Of a stretch of 64,000 nt of DNA, positions 1 to 8,411 are shown one piece after another. This stretch comes from Mycobacterium sp. NS-7484 (GTDB lineage: Bacteria > Actinomycetota > Actinomycetes > Mycobacteriales > Mycobacteriaceae), in NCBI RefSeq assembly GCF_001953975.1, contig NZ_MBEJ01000091.1:1-64000 (forward strand). Reading direction: 5' to 3'. The translations under genes and the position numbers were made by a program. Each line of letters starts with the position of its first letter. The stretch's first letter is position 1. A model generated the notes under the pieces. The model saw nothing but the letters and a program-made list of their open reading frames with translations, made no database searches and was not told the DNA's origin.

Positions 1-455
1 CGTTCATCTTGTCGCTGGCCCCGAACAACGAACGGGCCCACACGGGGTTCGTGCGCCGGGTGATGACCGCCGCGCTGCCCTCGGGCCTGGTGGTCGGCAC
101 CGTCACGTTCATCTCGTACCTGGTGGCCTACCAGGGGCGTGCGGCCAGCGCGGCGGAGCAGACGCAGGCCTCCACGGCGGCGCTGATCACGCTGCTGGTG
201 TCCTCGCTGTGGGTGCTGTCGGTGGTGGCGCGGCCCTACGAATGGTGGCGCGTGATCCTGGTGGCGTGTTCGGCGCTGGCGTATGTGCTGATCTTCAGTT
301 TGCCGCTGGCGCAGCGCCTGTTCATGTTGGATCCGTCGAATCTCAAGGTCACCGCGATCGCGCTGGGTATCGGCCTGATCGGGGCCTCTTTGATCGAGGT
401 GCTGTGGTGGGTGCAGGGCCTGGTGCTGGGCGAGAAGCGGCGGTTGTGGAGATAA
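1..455 (+). CDS. ctpE: Cation-transporting P-type ATPase, C-terminal end (CtpE-like), partial
   Basis: The reading frame is open from the left edge, so this is the last ~150 residues of a longer protein. It shows four or five hydrophobic segments typical of the C-terminal membrane domain of P-type ATPases and ends in a short basic tail (GEKRRLWR). No catalytic motif (DKTGT) is inside the window. The CtpE assignment rests on this tail together with the two genes that follow, an antitoxin/toxin pair like Rv0909-Rv0910, which lie downstream of ctpE (Rv0908) in M. tuberculosis. CtpE is a membrane Ca2+-transporting ATPase in mycobacteria. The transmembrane domain alone does not fix substrate. Confidence 0.75.
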   Translation, partial: FILSLAPNNERAHTGFVRRVMTAALPSGLVVGTVTFISYLVAYQGRAASAAEQTQASTAALITLLVSSLWVLSVVARPYEWWRVILVACSALAYVLIFSLPLAQRLFMLDPSNLKVTAIALGIGLIGASLIEVLWWVQGLVLGEKRRLWR

Positions 456-479
456 CTGGCACGACGATAGGGTGGGCTG

Positions 480-659
480 ATGGGATTCCTGGACAAGGCC
501 AAAGACCTGCTGTCGCAGAATGCCGACAAGGTCGAGCAGGCCATCGACAAGGCCGGTGACATCGTCGACGAGAAGACGCAGGGCAAGTATTCCGGCGCCG
601 TCGACAAGGCGCAGGAAGCTGCCAAGAACGCCATCAACAAGGCAGATCCGCAGCAGTAA
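480..659 (+). CDS. Antitoxin, Rv0909-like (59 aa)
   Basis: A 59-residue, highly charged, probably helical protein beginning [14 protein letters not shown] and ending NKADPQQ. It is rich in Lys, Asp, Gln and Ala and has no hydrophobic core segment. Length and composition match the Rv0909 antitoxin of M. tuberculosis, and the next gene is the SRPBCC-fold toxin of the same pair, starting 3 bp after this stop. It lies 24 bp downstream of the ATPase gene. Its inferred role is to bind and neutralise the downstream toxin. Confidence 0.75.
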   Translation: MGFLDKAKDLLSQNADKVEQAIDKAGDIVDEKTQGKYSGAVDKAQEAAKNAINKADPQQ

Positions 660-662
660 CCC

Positions 663-1115
663 ATGGCCAAGTTGTCTGTCTCCGTTGATGTTCCGTTGCC
701 ACCGGAGAAGGCGTGGGAGTACGCCTCTGATCTGTCCCGGTACGACGAATGGCTCAGCATCCACCGGGCCTGGCGCTCGAAGTTGCCCGAGACCCTGGAA
801 AAGGGCACGGTGATCGACTCGATCGTCGAGGTCAAGGGCATGTTGAACCGGGTGAAGTGGACGCTGGTCAACTACAAACCGCCGCAGTCCCTGACGCTCA
901 ACGGTGACGGCCGGGGCGGGGTCAAGGTCAAGCTGATCGGCAAGATCAAGCCGGCCCAGGTCGATGGCGCCGACGGTGCGACGGTGTCCTTCGACGTGCA
1001 CCTCGGCGGGCCGGCCCTGTTCGGGCCGATCGGCATGGTGGTGGCCGCCGCGCTCAAGGGCGACATCCAGCAGTCGCTGAACAAGTTCAAGGCCCTCTAC
1101 GCGCCCTCGGCGTAA
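663..1115 (+). CDS. SRPBCC-family toxin, Rv0910-like
   Basis: A 150-residue protein of the START/Bet v 1 (SRPBCC) type: an N-terminal strand (KLSVSVDVPLP), then PPEKAWEYASDLSRYDEW, which is the usual helix-turn of polyketide-cyclase-like proteins, and a C-terminal helix (LKGDIQQSLNKFKALYA). In M. tuberculosis the equivalent Rv0910 is annotated as the toxin of the Rv0909-Rv0910 pair. The mechanism of the family is not settled. It is probably translated from the same transcript as the small upstream gene. A long inverted repeat follows it. Confidence 0.75.
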   Translation: MAKLSVSVDVPLPPEKAWEYASDLSRYDEWLSIHRAWRSKLPETLEKGTVIDSIVEVKGMLNRVKWTLVNYKPPQSLTLNGDGRGGVKVKLIGKIKPAQVDGADGATVSFDVHLGGPALFGPIGMVVAAALKGDIQQSLNKFKALYAPSA

Positions 1116-1121
1116 TTCCTC

Positions 1122-1186
1122 CCGCGAGCAGACGCAAAACCGCGCCCCTATCCAGGGAAAACACGTGGGTTTGCGTCTGTTCGCGC
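1122..1186. terminator. Imperfect inverted repeat downstream of the toxin gene
   Basis: Arms at 1122-1141 and 1167-1186 match at 17 of 20 positions; the core GCAGACGCAAA pairs with TTTGCGTCTG. The loop is 25 bp and there is no T-run. It sits directly after the toxin stop, so a transcription-end or processing hairpin is the simplest reading. The core resembles a GC-rich intergenic motif that I recall recurring in mycobacteria. Confidence 0.5.
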
Positions 1187-1239
1187 TGCGTCCGGACCTA
1201 TTTGTTAACTGATTGAAGTCAGCGATATAGGTTGTCAGG

Positions 1240-2313
1240 ATGCGCAGAGTGGTGCAGTTCTCCACCGGAAACGTCGGACGACACTCACTGAGGGCGATCA
1301 TCGGCAGGCCCGATCTGAAGCTGGTCGGTGTGCATGCGTCCGGTCCGGACAAGATCGGGCGCGACGCCGCCGAGCTGTGTGGGCTCGATGAGCCGACCGG
1401 CGTGATCGCGACCGACGACATCGACGCGCTCATCGCTCTGGGTCCCGATTGCGTGGTGTACACGGCGTTGGGGGAGACGCGGCCGATGGAGGCCATCGAG
1501 CAGATGTCGCGGTTCCTGCGCGCCGGGATCAACGTCGTCGGGACCTCGATGGTGTGGTTGGTGACCCCGCGCCAGGCCGACGACTGGTTGCGGGTGCCGC
1601 TGGAGGAGGCGTGCGCGGCTGGGGACTCCTCGCTCTATGTCAACGGCATCGATCCGGGTTACTCGGGGGACACCGCGGTGTACGCCGCGCTCAGTCTGGT
1701 CGCGCGGGCCGAATCGGTGACGGTCAAGGAGATCTTCGACTACGGCAACTACGACGATTACGAATACACCGGCACCGCCATGGGTTTCGGCACCACGCCG
1801 GACGACGATCTGCCGATGGCCTTCCAGCCCGGGGTGATCACGGCGATGTTCGGCGGCCTCGTTCGCAATCTCGCCGACCGGCTCGGGGTGGAACTCGACG
1901 AAGTCCGTGACCGTTTCGAGCCGTGGTATGCCACCGAACGCATCGAATGCACGATGATGACCGTTCAGCCCGGGCAATTGGCCGGGGTGCGCTTTGCCGC
2001 CGAAGGCCTGCGCGGCGGTATCCCGATCATCACCGTCGAACACACCACCCGGCTCACGCCGGCGGCCGCCCCGGACTGGGAGTACCCGCCCGAGGGCCAG
2101 TCCGGGATCCACACGGTGATCGTGGAAGGCGAGCCCCGGATCGAGGTGAGCACGCAGCTGTCCCATCCGGTGCTCGACGTGACCGATGCCGGCTGCCTCT
2201 CCACGGCGGCCCGGGTGGTCAATGCGATCGACTGGGTGTGTCAGGCCCCCGCGGGATTGATTGCCGCCGAGGACATCCCACCGACGGCATTGATCCGCGG
2301 GTTGATGTGGTGA
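1240..2313 (+). CDS. NAD(P)-binding dehydrogenase, dihydrodipicolinate-reductase-like
   Basis: A 357-residue protein with an N-terminal Rossmann motif (VVQFSTGNVGRHSLRAI) and a DapB-like core. It belongs to the actinobacterial family usually annotated as dihydrodipicolinate reductase N-terminal domain protein or 2,4-diaminopentanoate dehydrogenase-like. A true lysine-pathway role is unlikely, since mycobacterial DapB is much shorter (~245 aa). A paralogue of equal length lies at 40969-42042 (minus). The substrate is unknown. It is the first gene of the catabolic block and is probably transcribed from the 1187-1239 region. The spacing AGG-ATG leaves little room for a ribosome-binding site, so an unusual or leaderless start is possible. 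Confidence 0.75.
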   Translation: MRRVVQFSTGNVGRHSLRAIIGRPDLKLVGVHASGPDKIGRDAAELCGLDEPTGVIATDDIDALIALGPDCVVYTALGETRPMEAIEQMSRFLRAGINVVGTSMVWLVTPRQADDWLRVPLEEACAAGDSSLYVNGIDPGYSGDTAVYAALSLVARAESVTVKEIFDYGNYDDYEYTGTAMGFGTTPDDDLPMAFQPGVITAMFGGLVRNLADRLGVELDEVRDRFEPWYATERIECTMMTVQPGQLAGVRFAAEGLRGGIPIITVEHTTRLTPAAAPDWEYPPEGQSGIHTVIVEGEPRIEVSTQLSHPVLDVTDAGCLSTAARVVNAIDWVCQAPAGLIAAEDIPPTALIRGLMW

Positions 2314-2409
2314 GTCGCTGAGCTCTGGATTCCGCCTCGCGCTTGCTGTGCAGTCGCTTAGCATCTATGGCAAGCGGGCTGACTGCCTCGGCCGCGGAAG
2401 TGAGGATTC

Positions 2410-4611
2410 ATGCCACAGACGACCACGCATACCGGTATCTGCCGGATCTGCTCGGCCCACTGCGGCGTCCTGGCAACCGTCACCGACGGGCGGTTGACCA
2501 AGGTCACGGGCGACCCGGACAACCCCATGTTCAAGGGGTACACCTGCATCAAGGGCCGCGCGCTGCCCGAGATCCACAACAACCCGGACCGGCTCCTGCG
2601 CAGCCGGAAGCGGCAACCCGACGGCGGCTATGCCGAGATCGGGTCCGAGCACGCGATGGACGAGATCGCCGCGAGGCTGCAGGAGCTGATTGCCACGCAC
2701 GGTCCGCGGTCGGTGGCGATGTATCTCGGCACGAACGGGCTTCCCTATCCCGCGTCCGCCTTGATGGGCAACGCCTTCATGCGGGCGATCGAGTCGCCGA
2801 TGTTCTTCACCGCCAACACCATCGACCAGCCGGGCAAGCAGATCGCCCTGGCCGCGCATGGTCACTGGCTCGGCGGCGACATCGACTTCCACGAGGCCGA
2901 CAGCTGGATGCTGATCGGGACGAACCCATTGGTGTCCAAGGCCATCGGCATACCGGGGCAGAACCCGTCGCAGAATCTGCGGGCGGCGATCGAACGCGGC
3001 ATGAAGCTCATCGTGATCGATCCGCGCCGATCCCAGACGGCGGCCCGTGCGGCCATACACCTGCAGCCCCGTCCCGGCGAAGATGTGACGATCCTGGCTG
3101 GAATCATCAACATCGTCATCCGCGAACAGTGGCACGACCCGGCGTTCCTTGAAGAAAATGTCGACGGATTCGAACAGCTCGCGGAACTCGTCGCGGGATT
3201 CACCCCCGCGTACGTAGCCGAACGCGCCGACGTCCCAGAAGACCAGTTGATCGACGCAGCACGTCTTTTCGCCACCTATGGCACCCGGCCGGGAATGGTC
3301 AACGCCGGCACGGGCGCGAACTTCGCGATGCACGGGAACCTGCTGGAATACCTCTGCCTCTGCCTGACGACCATCTGCGGCCGCTGGCAACGTGCCGGTG
3401 AGCGGGTGACGCGGCCCAACACGCTGCTGCCGGCATTCACAGCCAAGGCCCAGCCTCATCCGCCCTACGAGGGTTGGGGATACGGCGAGCAGTTGCGCGT
3501 CCGTGGCCTGACCGACGCGGTGTGCGGGATGCCGACGGCGGCGCTCGCCGACGAGATCCTGCTCGAGGGCGAAGGGCAGGTGAAGGCGTTGATCTGCATC
3601 GGCGGAAACCCGATGGCGGCCTGGCCGGATCAGCGCAAGACCCATCGAGCGCTCGAGAGTTTGGAACTGCTGGTCACTCTTGACACCGAGATGTCATTGA
3701 CCTCGCGGCTGGCGGACTACGTCATCGCGCCGATGATGCAGATGGAAACACCGGCGATGACGATGGGCAGCGAGCTCATCAAGTACTACACCAGCGGCAC
3801 TGGAATACCGGCTCCTTATGGGCAATACGTGCCGCGCGTGGTCGCCCCGCCGCCCGATTCCGACCTCATCGAAGAGTGGAAGTTTTTCCTCGGACTGGCC
3901 AAACGAATGGATCTCGAACTGTGGTTCGTGAACTTCTTCGGCGGTGGCGGTGGCAAGTTCATGGAGTCGCCGCCGATCGTGCTGCAGATGAACGGCAACA
4001 CCGAACTCGCCACCGAGGAACTCTTCGCGCAGATGTGCGCGACGTCGCGTATCCCGTTCGATGAGGTGCGCCGCCATCCGCACGGCAAGATCTTCGACGT
4101 CGACGCGGTCGTTCAGGAACGTGATCCCGACTGCACCGCGCGGCTCGACGTCGGAAACGCCTACATGCTGGCGGAATTGGCGGATGTCCGATCCCAAGAT
4201 CTGACGACTGCCCGAACCGATCCCGAGTTTCCGTTCCGGCTCATCCCGCGGCGTCACCAGAACTTCATGAACTCGTCAGGCACCGGACTCGCTGCCCTGA
4301 ATCTCGGAAAGCCGTACAACCCCGTCTACATGCACCCGGATAGGGTGGCAGACCTCGGCCTGGAGTCCGGCCACTCGGTCCTGGTGACCTCTGGACATGA
4401 CAGTGTGCCTGCGGTTCTCGAGTCCGACGACACGCTGCGCCGCGATGTCGTTGCGATGCACCATGCGTTTGGCGGAATGCCCGGTGAAGACGGCGGTTTC
4501 CGCGAGCATGGCACGAACGTCGGCCGACTGGTGCCCACTGACGTCGACTATGACCCCATTACCGGCTTGCCGCGGCAGGGCAACATCGCGGTCAGAATCA
4601 CCGCGTTATGA
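2410..4611 (+). CDS. Molybdopterin oxidoreductase with N-terminal [4Fe-4S] site
   Basis: A 733-residue member of the DMSO-reductase/formate-dehydrogenase superfamily. Cys11, Cys14, Cys18 and Cys46 form the N-terminal iron-sulfur motif. Molybdopterin-binding stretches (GTNPLVSKA, ICIGGNPMAAWP) and a C-terminal dinucleotide-binding domain (from ~residue 600, RHQNFMNSSG) follow. After the conserved NTID at 136-139, the region that carries the metal-ligating Sec or Cys in formate dehydrogenases has no cysteine, so the Mo ligand and the reaction are uncertain. There is no Tat signal and no partner electron-transfer subunit nearby, which suggests a soluble cytoplasmic enzyme. Its stop overlaps the convergent ligase gene by 6 bp. 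Confidence 0.85.
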   Translation: MPQTTTHTGICRICSAHCGVLATVTDGRLTKVTGDPDNPMFKGYTCIKGRALPEIHNNPDRLLRSRKRQPDGGYAEIGSEHAMDEIAARLQELIATHGPRSVAMYLGTNGLPYPASALMGNAFMRAIESPMFFTANTIDQPGKQIALAAHGHWLGGDIDFHEADSWMLIGTNPLVSKAIGIPGQNPSQNLRAAIERGMKLIVIDPRRSQTAARAAIHLQPRPGEDVTILAGIINIVIREQWHDPAFLEENVDGFEQLAELVAGFTPAYVAERADVPEDQLIDAARLFATYGTRPGMVNAGTGANFAMHGNLLEYLCLCLTTICGRWQRAGERVTRPNTLLPAFTAKAQPHPPYEGWGYGEQLRVRGLTDAVCGMPTAALADEILLEGEGQVKALICIGGNPMAAWPDQRKTHRALESLELLVTLDTEMSLTSRLADYVIAPMMQMETPAMTMGSELIKYYTSGTGIPAPYGQYVPRVVAPPPDSDLIEEWKFFLGLAKRMDLELWFVNFFGGGGGKFMESPPIVLQMNGNTELATEELFAQMCATSRIPFDEVRRHPHGKIFDVDAVVQERDPDCTARLDVGNAYMLAELADVRSQDLTTARTDPEFPFRLIPRRHQNFMNSSGTGLAALNLGKPYNPVYMHPDRVADLGLESGHSVLVTSGHDSVPAVLESDDTLRRDVVAMHHAFGGMPGEDGGFREHGTNVGRLVPTDVDYDPITGLPRQGNIAVRITAL

Positions 4612-6084
4612 ACTCAACCGCTCCCGCAGTTCCCGTTTGAGCACCTTGCCGTAGCTGTTCTTCGGTAGCGCATCGATGAATTCGTACCGTTTGGGCCGTT
4701 TGAACCGAGCGATGCGTTCCAGCAGATGTGCATCGAGGGCCGCGGCGTCGACGTCGCCCACCACGAATGCGACGACGACTTCGCCCCAGTCCGCGTCGGG
4801 GGCGCCGACGACGCCGGCCTCGATGACGTCGGGATGTTCGAGCAGGGCTTCCTCGACCTCGCGGGGATAGATGTTGCTGCCCCCGCTGATCACGACGTCC
4901 TTGGAGCGGTCGCGCAGGGTGAGGTAGCCGCGGGCGTCGAAGGAGCCCATGTCGCCGGTGTGCAGCCAGCCGTCGTTGAGGGTGGCGGCGGTGGCGGTGG
5001 GGTTGTTCCAGTAGCCGGACATGACGACGTCGCCGCGGCAGACGATTTCGCCGATCTCACCGACGGCTGCGGGCACGCCGCCGGAGCCGAGCACGGCAAC
5101 CTCGACGCCGGACCGCGGGTAACCGACCGAGCCCAGCGTCGCGTCGTCTCCGGTTTCCAGAGCCGCAATATGGTCCGCGCGGCGCAGCCCGGTGATCGTC
5201 ATCGGCGCCTCGCCCTGGCCGTAGAGCTGCACGAAGATCGGGCCGTAGGCGGCCAGTGCCTTCTTGAGGCTGTCGACATACATCGGGCCGCCGCCGTAGA
5301 CAACGGTTTTCAGGTTCTCCGGACGTGGCCGACCGGTCTGGATGAGCCGTTGCACCATGGTCGGGGCCAGAAAGGCGCTGCTGCCCGGATGGTGATCGCA
5401 CAGGTCGAGAAACTCGTCGGGCTCGAACGCGGCCGATTCCGGAATCACCTGGCGGGCACCACGCAACACATACGGCGGGATGTACAGGCCCGAGCCGTGC
5501 GACATCGGGGCGCCGTGGATCAGGCTGCAGTTCTCGTCGGGGTCGTCGAAATCGGCCAGGTGGGACACCGTCATCGCCATCAGGTTGCGATGGGACAGCA
5601 TGGCACCCTTGGACTTTCCGGTGGTGCCGCTGGTGTAGAACAGCCAGGCCAGGGCACCGGGGTCGGTGGTCGGGGCGACGCCAGGGGCAGAGTCGAACCA
5701 CCGGCCGTAGTCCGGCCCACCGATCGTCTCGACCGGGATGTCCAACTCCAGCCCGGCCGCGATCTTGGCCGAGGCGAACACCTGACTGGCGCCCGAATCC
5801 GCGACGATGTCGGCCATCTCGCGCGGGTGCAGCTTGTAGTTGATCGGCACGAACACGCACTCGGCGGCCCAGATCGCAAACATCAACTCGACGATCTCGG
5901 GCCGGTTCTCGCTGGCGACGGCGATCCGGGTGCCGCGGTCACCGAGAGACTTCAGTGCGGTGGCCAACCGCAGTGTCCGGTCGCGCAGCTGGCCCCAGGT
6001 ATGCACCTGGCGCTCACCGAGGAACACCGCACCGTGGTCGCCGAAACGCGCGGCGGCCTGGTCGAGAACCGCGAAAACGTTCAT
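4606..6084 (-). CDS. AMP-forming acyl-CoA ligase (FadD-like)
   Basis: A 492-residue ANL-superfamily enzyme. It has the P-loop-like motif FYTSGTTGKSKGAM, the A5-type motif YGQGEAPMT, GWLHTGDMG, and the C-terminal catalytic lysine region PKNSYGKVLKRELRE. It should activate a carboxylic acid to its CoA thioester through an acyl-AMP. The start was placed at the ATG at 6084 because it overlaps the stop of the upstream SDR gene (ATGA); a longer open frame continues upstream but runs through the SDR gene. It is the last gene of a five-gene minus operon. The substrate is presumably an intermediate of the adjacent catabolic pathway. Confidence 0.9.
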   Translation of the reverse strand: MNVFAVLDQAAARFGDHGAVFLGERQVHTWGQLRDRTLRLATALKSLGDRGTRIAVASENRPEIVELMFAIWAAECVFVPINYKLHPREMADIVADSGASQVFASAKIAAGLELDIPVETIGGPDYGRWFDSAPGVAPTTDPGALAWLFYTSGTTGKSKGAMLSHRNLMAMTVSHLADFDDPDENCSLIHGAPMSHGSGLYIPPYVLRGARQVIPESAAFEPDEFLDLCDHHPGSSAFLAPTMVQRLIQTGRPRPENLKTVVYGGGPMYVDSLKKALAAYGPIFVQLYGQGEAPMTITGLRRADHIAALETGDDATLGSVGYPRSGVEVAVLGSGGVPAAVGEIGEIVCRGDVVMSGYWNNPTATAATLNDGWLHTGDMGSFDARGYLTLRDRSKDVVISGGSNIYPREVEEALLEHPDVIEAGVVGAPDADWGEVVVAFVVGDVDAAALDAHLLERIARFKRPKRYEFIDALPKNSYGKVLKRELRERLSS

Positions 6085-6854
6085 CGGGCAATCCATTGCG
6101 AGTTCAGCGCGAAATCGGACAGGTACTTCGTCGAGCTCCACCCACCGTCGACGACGATGGTCTGGCCGTTGATGAAACTGCCGCCCTCCGAGCACAGGAA
6201 CGCCACCGTGGCGGCGATGTCCTCCACCCGCCCCAGCCGGGTGTGCGGCGTCATCTCGGTCTGCATCTTGCGGAACCCTTCGTTCTCCAACCGGTGCTCG
6301 ACCATCGGCGTGACCGTGACGCCAGGGGCCACCGCATTGCACCGGATGCCCTGCGCGCCGTACTGGCACGCGATGTGGGTGGTCAGCGCCGTCAAACCAC
6401 CCTTGGCGGCCGAGTAGGCCCCGCCGCGCAAGCCGCCGACGACGGCGAACGTGGAGGTGACGTTGATGATCGCCGAACCCGGACCCATGTGCGGCAGAAC
6501 ATCTCGGGCCAGCCGGAACGGTGCCCGCAGCATGATCCCCAGGAAGTAATCCAGGGTTTCGTCGTCGGTCTCGTGCAACGGCTTGGGGCTGCCGATACCG
6601 GCGTTGTTGATCAGGAAGTCGACGTGCCCCCAGCGCTGCACGGCGGCCTCGACCACCCGAGCCGGGCCGTCGTCGGCGGTCAGGTCGGCCGTGACGGTCT
6701 GCACCCGGTCCGGATCACCGATCGCACGCTCCAGTTCGGCGAGCCGGTCCGCATCCCGGCCGGCGCCGACGACGGCCATCCCCGCCGCGGCAAGCGTGGT
6801 GGCACAGCCGAATCCGATGCCGCTGCTGGCCCCGGTGACGATCGCAACCTGCAT
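6081..6854 (-). CDS. Short-chain dehydrogenase/reductase
   Basis: A 257-residue classical SDR: the cofactor motif TGASSGIGFG lies near residues 8-17, NNAGIG is in the middle, and the catalytic YSAAK follows INVTSTF. It ends with INGQTIVVDGGW, as in FabG-like enzymes. It should catalyse NAD(P)-dependent oxidation or reduction of a hydroxyl/keto group. It is flanked by two acyl-CoA ligase genes in the same operon, 6 bp from the upstream one and overlapping the downstream one by 4 bp, so it probably acts on CoA-linked intermediates. Confidence 0.9.
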   Translation of the reverse strand: MQVAIVTGASSGIGFGCATTLAAAGMAVVGAGRDADRLAELERAIGDPDRVQTVTADLTADDGPARVVEAAVQRWGHVDFLINNAGIGSPKPLHETDDETLDYFLGIMLRAPFRLARDVLPHMGPGSAIINVTSTFAVVGGLRGGAYSAAKGGLTALTTHIACQYGAQGIRCNAVAPGVTVTPMVEHRLENEGFRKMQTEMTPHTRLGRVEDIAATVAFLCSEGGSFINGQTIVVDGGWSSTKYLSDFALNSQWIAR

Positions 6855-6860
6855 GACTGG

Positions 6861-8411
6861 TCAACCCTCCAGCGTCGCTCGGATGTGGTGCTTCAAGACT
6901 TTGCCCGCATCGTTCTTCGGTAGGGCATCCCAGATCTCCACCCGCTCCGGGGCTTTGAACCGGGCCAGCCCGTGCTCGGCCAGCACCCGGCCCAGGTCGG
7001 CAACATCGGGCCGGTGCCCGTCGGCGGTCACCAGCACCGCGCAGGCGCGCTCGCCGGTGCGTTCGTCGGGCAGGCCGACGACGGCGATCTCCGCGATCCC
7101 GAGCGTGCCGATCAGGATGTCCTCGACTTCCTTGGGAGAGATGTTCTCGCCGTTGCGGATGATCAGGTCCTTGGCCCGCCCGGTCACCTGCAGATAGTCG
7201 CCGTCGATCCAACGGCCGAGGTCACCGGTGCGGAAAAAGCCGTTCTCGTCGAAGGATTCGATGTCATCGTCGGGGTGCAGATAGCCCAGCAGCATTTGCG
7301 GCCCGCGCGCTCGCACCTCACCGGACACGAGCCGGATCTCGGCGAAGCCCGGTCGGCCGTCGGTCTCGGCGGCATGCTCGACATCACCGGGTGCCAGTGA
7401 GCCGACGGTCGTCACCGGTACCTCGGTCGAGCCGTACACTCGGCTGACCACGGCCCGCTCGAAATACGACGACGCCCGCCGGATCAGCGACGGTGGCACC
7501 GAGGCACCACCACAGATGAACACCTTGAGGTCGGGCAGTCGGGTGCCTGCCCGTTCGGCGGCGCCGAGGAGCTGCTCCAGAAACGGTGTCGCCCCAGCCA
7601 TGTGGGTACACCCGTGCGAGGACATCAGTGCCGCGCCGTCCTCGGCGTTCCAGCGCTGCATCAGCACCGCGGTGCTGCCCAACAGCAACGGACATTCGAA
7701 GGCGTAGATGGAACCGCCGATGTGGGCGATGGGCGAGGGCACCAGGAACGTGTCGCCGGGGTCCACCATCCAATGCTGGCCGAGCTGGCGGATCAACGCG
7801 TGGATCGAGTTGTGGCTGTGCAGCACGCCTTTGGGTCGCCCGGTAGTGCCCGAGGTGTACATGATCATCCGGACGGCGTCGGGGTCGAGGACCGGCAGCT
7901 CGCCCTCGGCGGCCTCGCCCAGCGTCTCGAATGCCCGGTGTGGCCCGGGATCTCCGCGCAGCACCACCACCTCCGGTGGGGTGTCCAACTGTGCACAGAC
8001 CCGGGTCAGCATGGCGGCGTAGTCGTGGCTGCCGAATCCGGCGGGGATGAAGATCGCCCGGCTCTGCGCGTCGGCGAGGATGAAGCTCAGCTCGCGGTCA
8101 CGCAGTGAGGGCAGGATCGGGTTGACCACCATGCCGGCCAGCGTGGCGCCCAGGTAGATGATCGCGGCCTCATGCCAGTTGGGCAGCATGAACGACACCA
8201 CGCTGCCCGGCGGCATCCACTCGGCCAGGCGCAGCGCGAGAGCGCGGGCCCGAGAATGCAATTCACCGGCGGTCAGGGTGATCTCACCGTCGACGACAAG
8301 TGCCCGGTCCGGGGTATCCCGCGCCGCGCCGGCCAGCGCATCGGCCAAGGTGGTGGAAACCCAGAGCCCGCGGGCGTAGGCGTCCTCCGCGCGGACTTGA
8401 TCGTGTCGCAT
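6861..8411 (-). CDS. AMP-forming acyl-CoA ligase, second copy
   Basis: A 516-residue ANL-superfamily enzyme with MYTSGTTGRPKGVLHSH, VYGSTEVPVTT, GFFRTGDLGRW and the C-terminal PKNDAGKVLKHHIR lysine motif. Resemblance is to cyclohexanecarboxylate-CoA ligase / short-chain FadD types, but the substrate cannot be assigned. The start is the ATG at 8411, which shares its A with the TGA of the upstream GntR gene (TGATG). The open frame extends further upstream only because it crosses that gene. It and the other ligase of this operon are clearly distinct proteins, suggesting two different acid substrates. Confidence 0.9.
   Translation of the reverse strand: MRHDQVRAEDAYARGLWVSTTLADALAGAARDTPDRALVVDGEITLTAGELHSRARALALRLAEWMPPGSVVSFMLPNWHEAAIIYLGATLAGMVVNPILPSLRDRELSFILADAQSRAIFIPAGFGSHDYAAMLTRVCAQLDTPPEVVVLRGDPGPHRAFETLGEAAEGELPVLDPDAVRMIMYTSGTTGRPKGVLHSHNSIHALIRQLGQHWMVDPGDTFLVPSPIAHIGGSIYAFECPLLLGSTAVLMQRWNAEDGAALMSSHGCTHMAGATPFLEQLLGAAERAGTRLPDLKVFICGGASVPPSLIRRASSYFERAVVSRVYGSTEVPVTTVGSLAPGDVEHAAETDGRPGFAEIRLVSGEVRARGPQMLLGYLHPDDDIESFDENGFFRTGDLGRWIDGDYLQVTGRAKDLIIRNGENISPKEVEDILIGTLGIAEIAVVGLPDERTGERACAVLVTADGHRPDVADLGRVLAEHGLARFKAPERVEIWDALPKNDAGKVLKHHIRATLEG

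Noticed and set aside
2820..2860. Selenocysteine site in the molybdopterin enzyme
   Set aside because: The frame has no in-frame TGA here and mycobacteria with this gene type do not need one; the region simply lacks Cys/Sec.
4726..6417. A 563-codon plus-strand open frame opposite the first acyl-CoA ligase
   Set aside because: Antisense shadow of the ligase; the product is low-complexity Gly/Val/Arg-rich with no recognisable domain.
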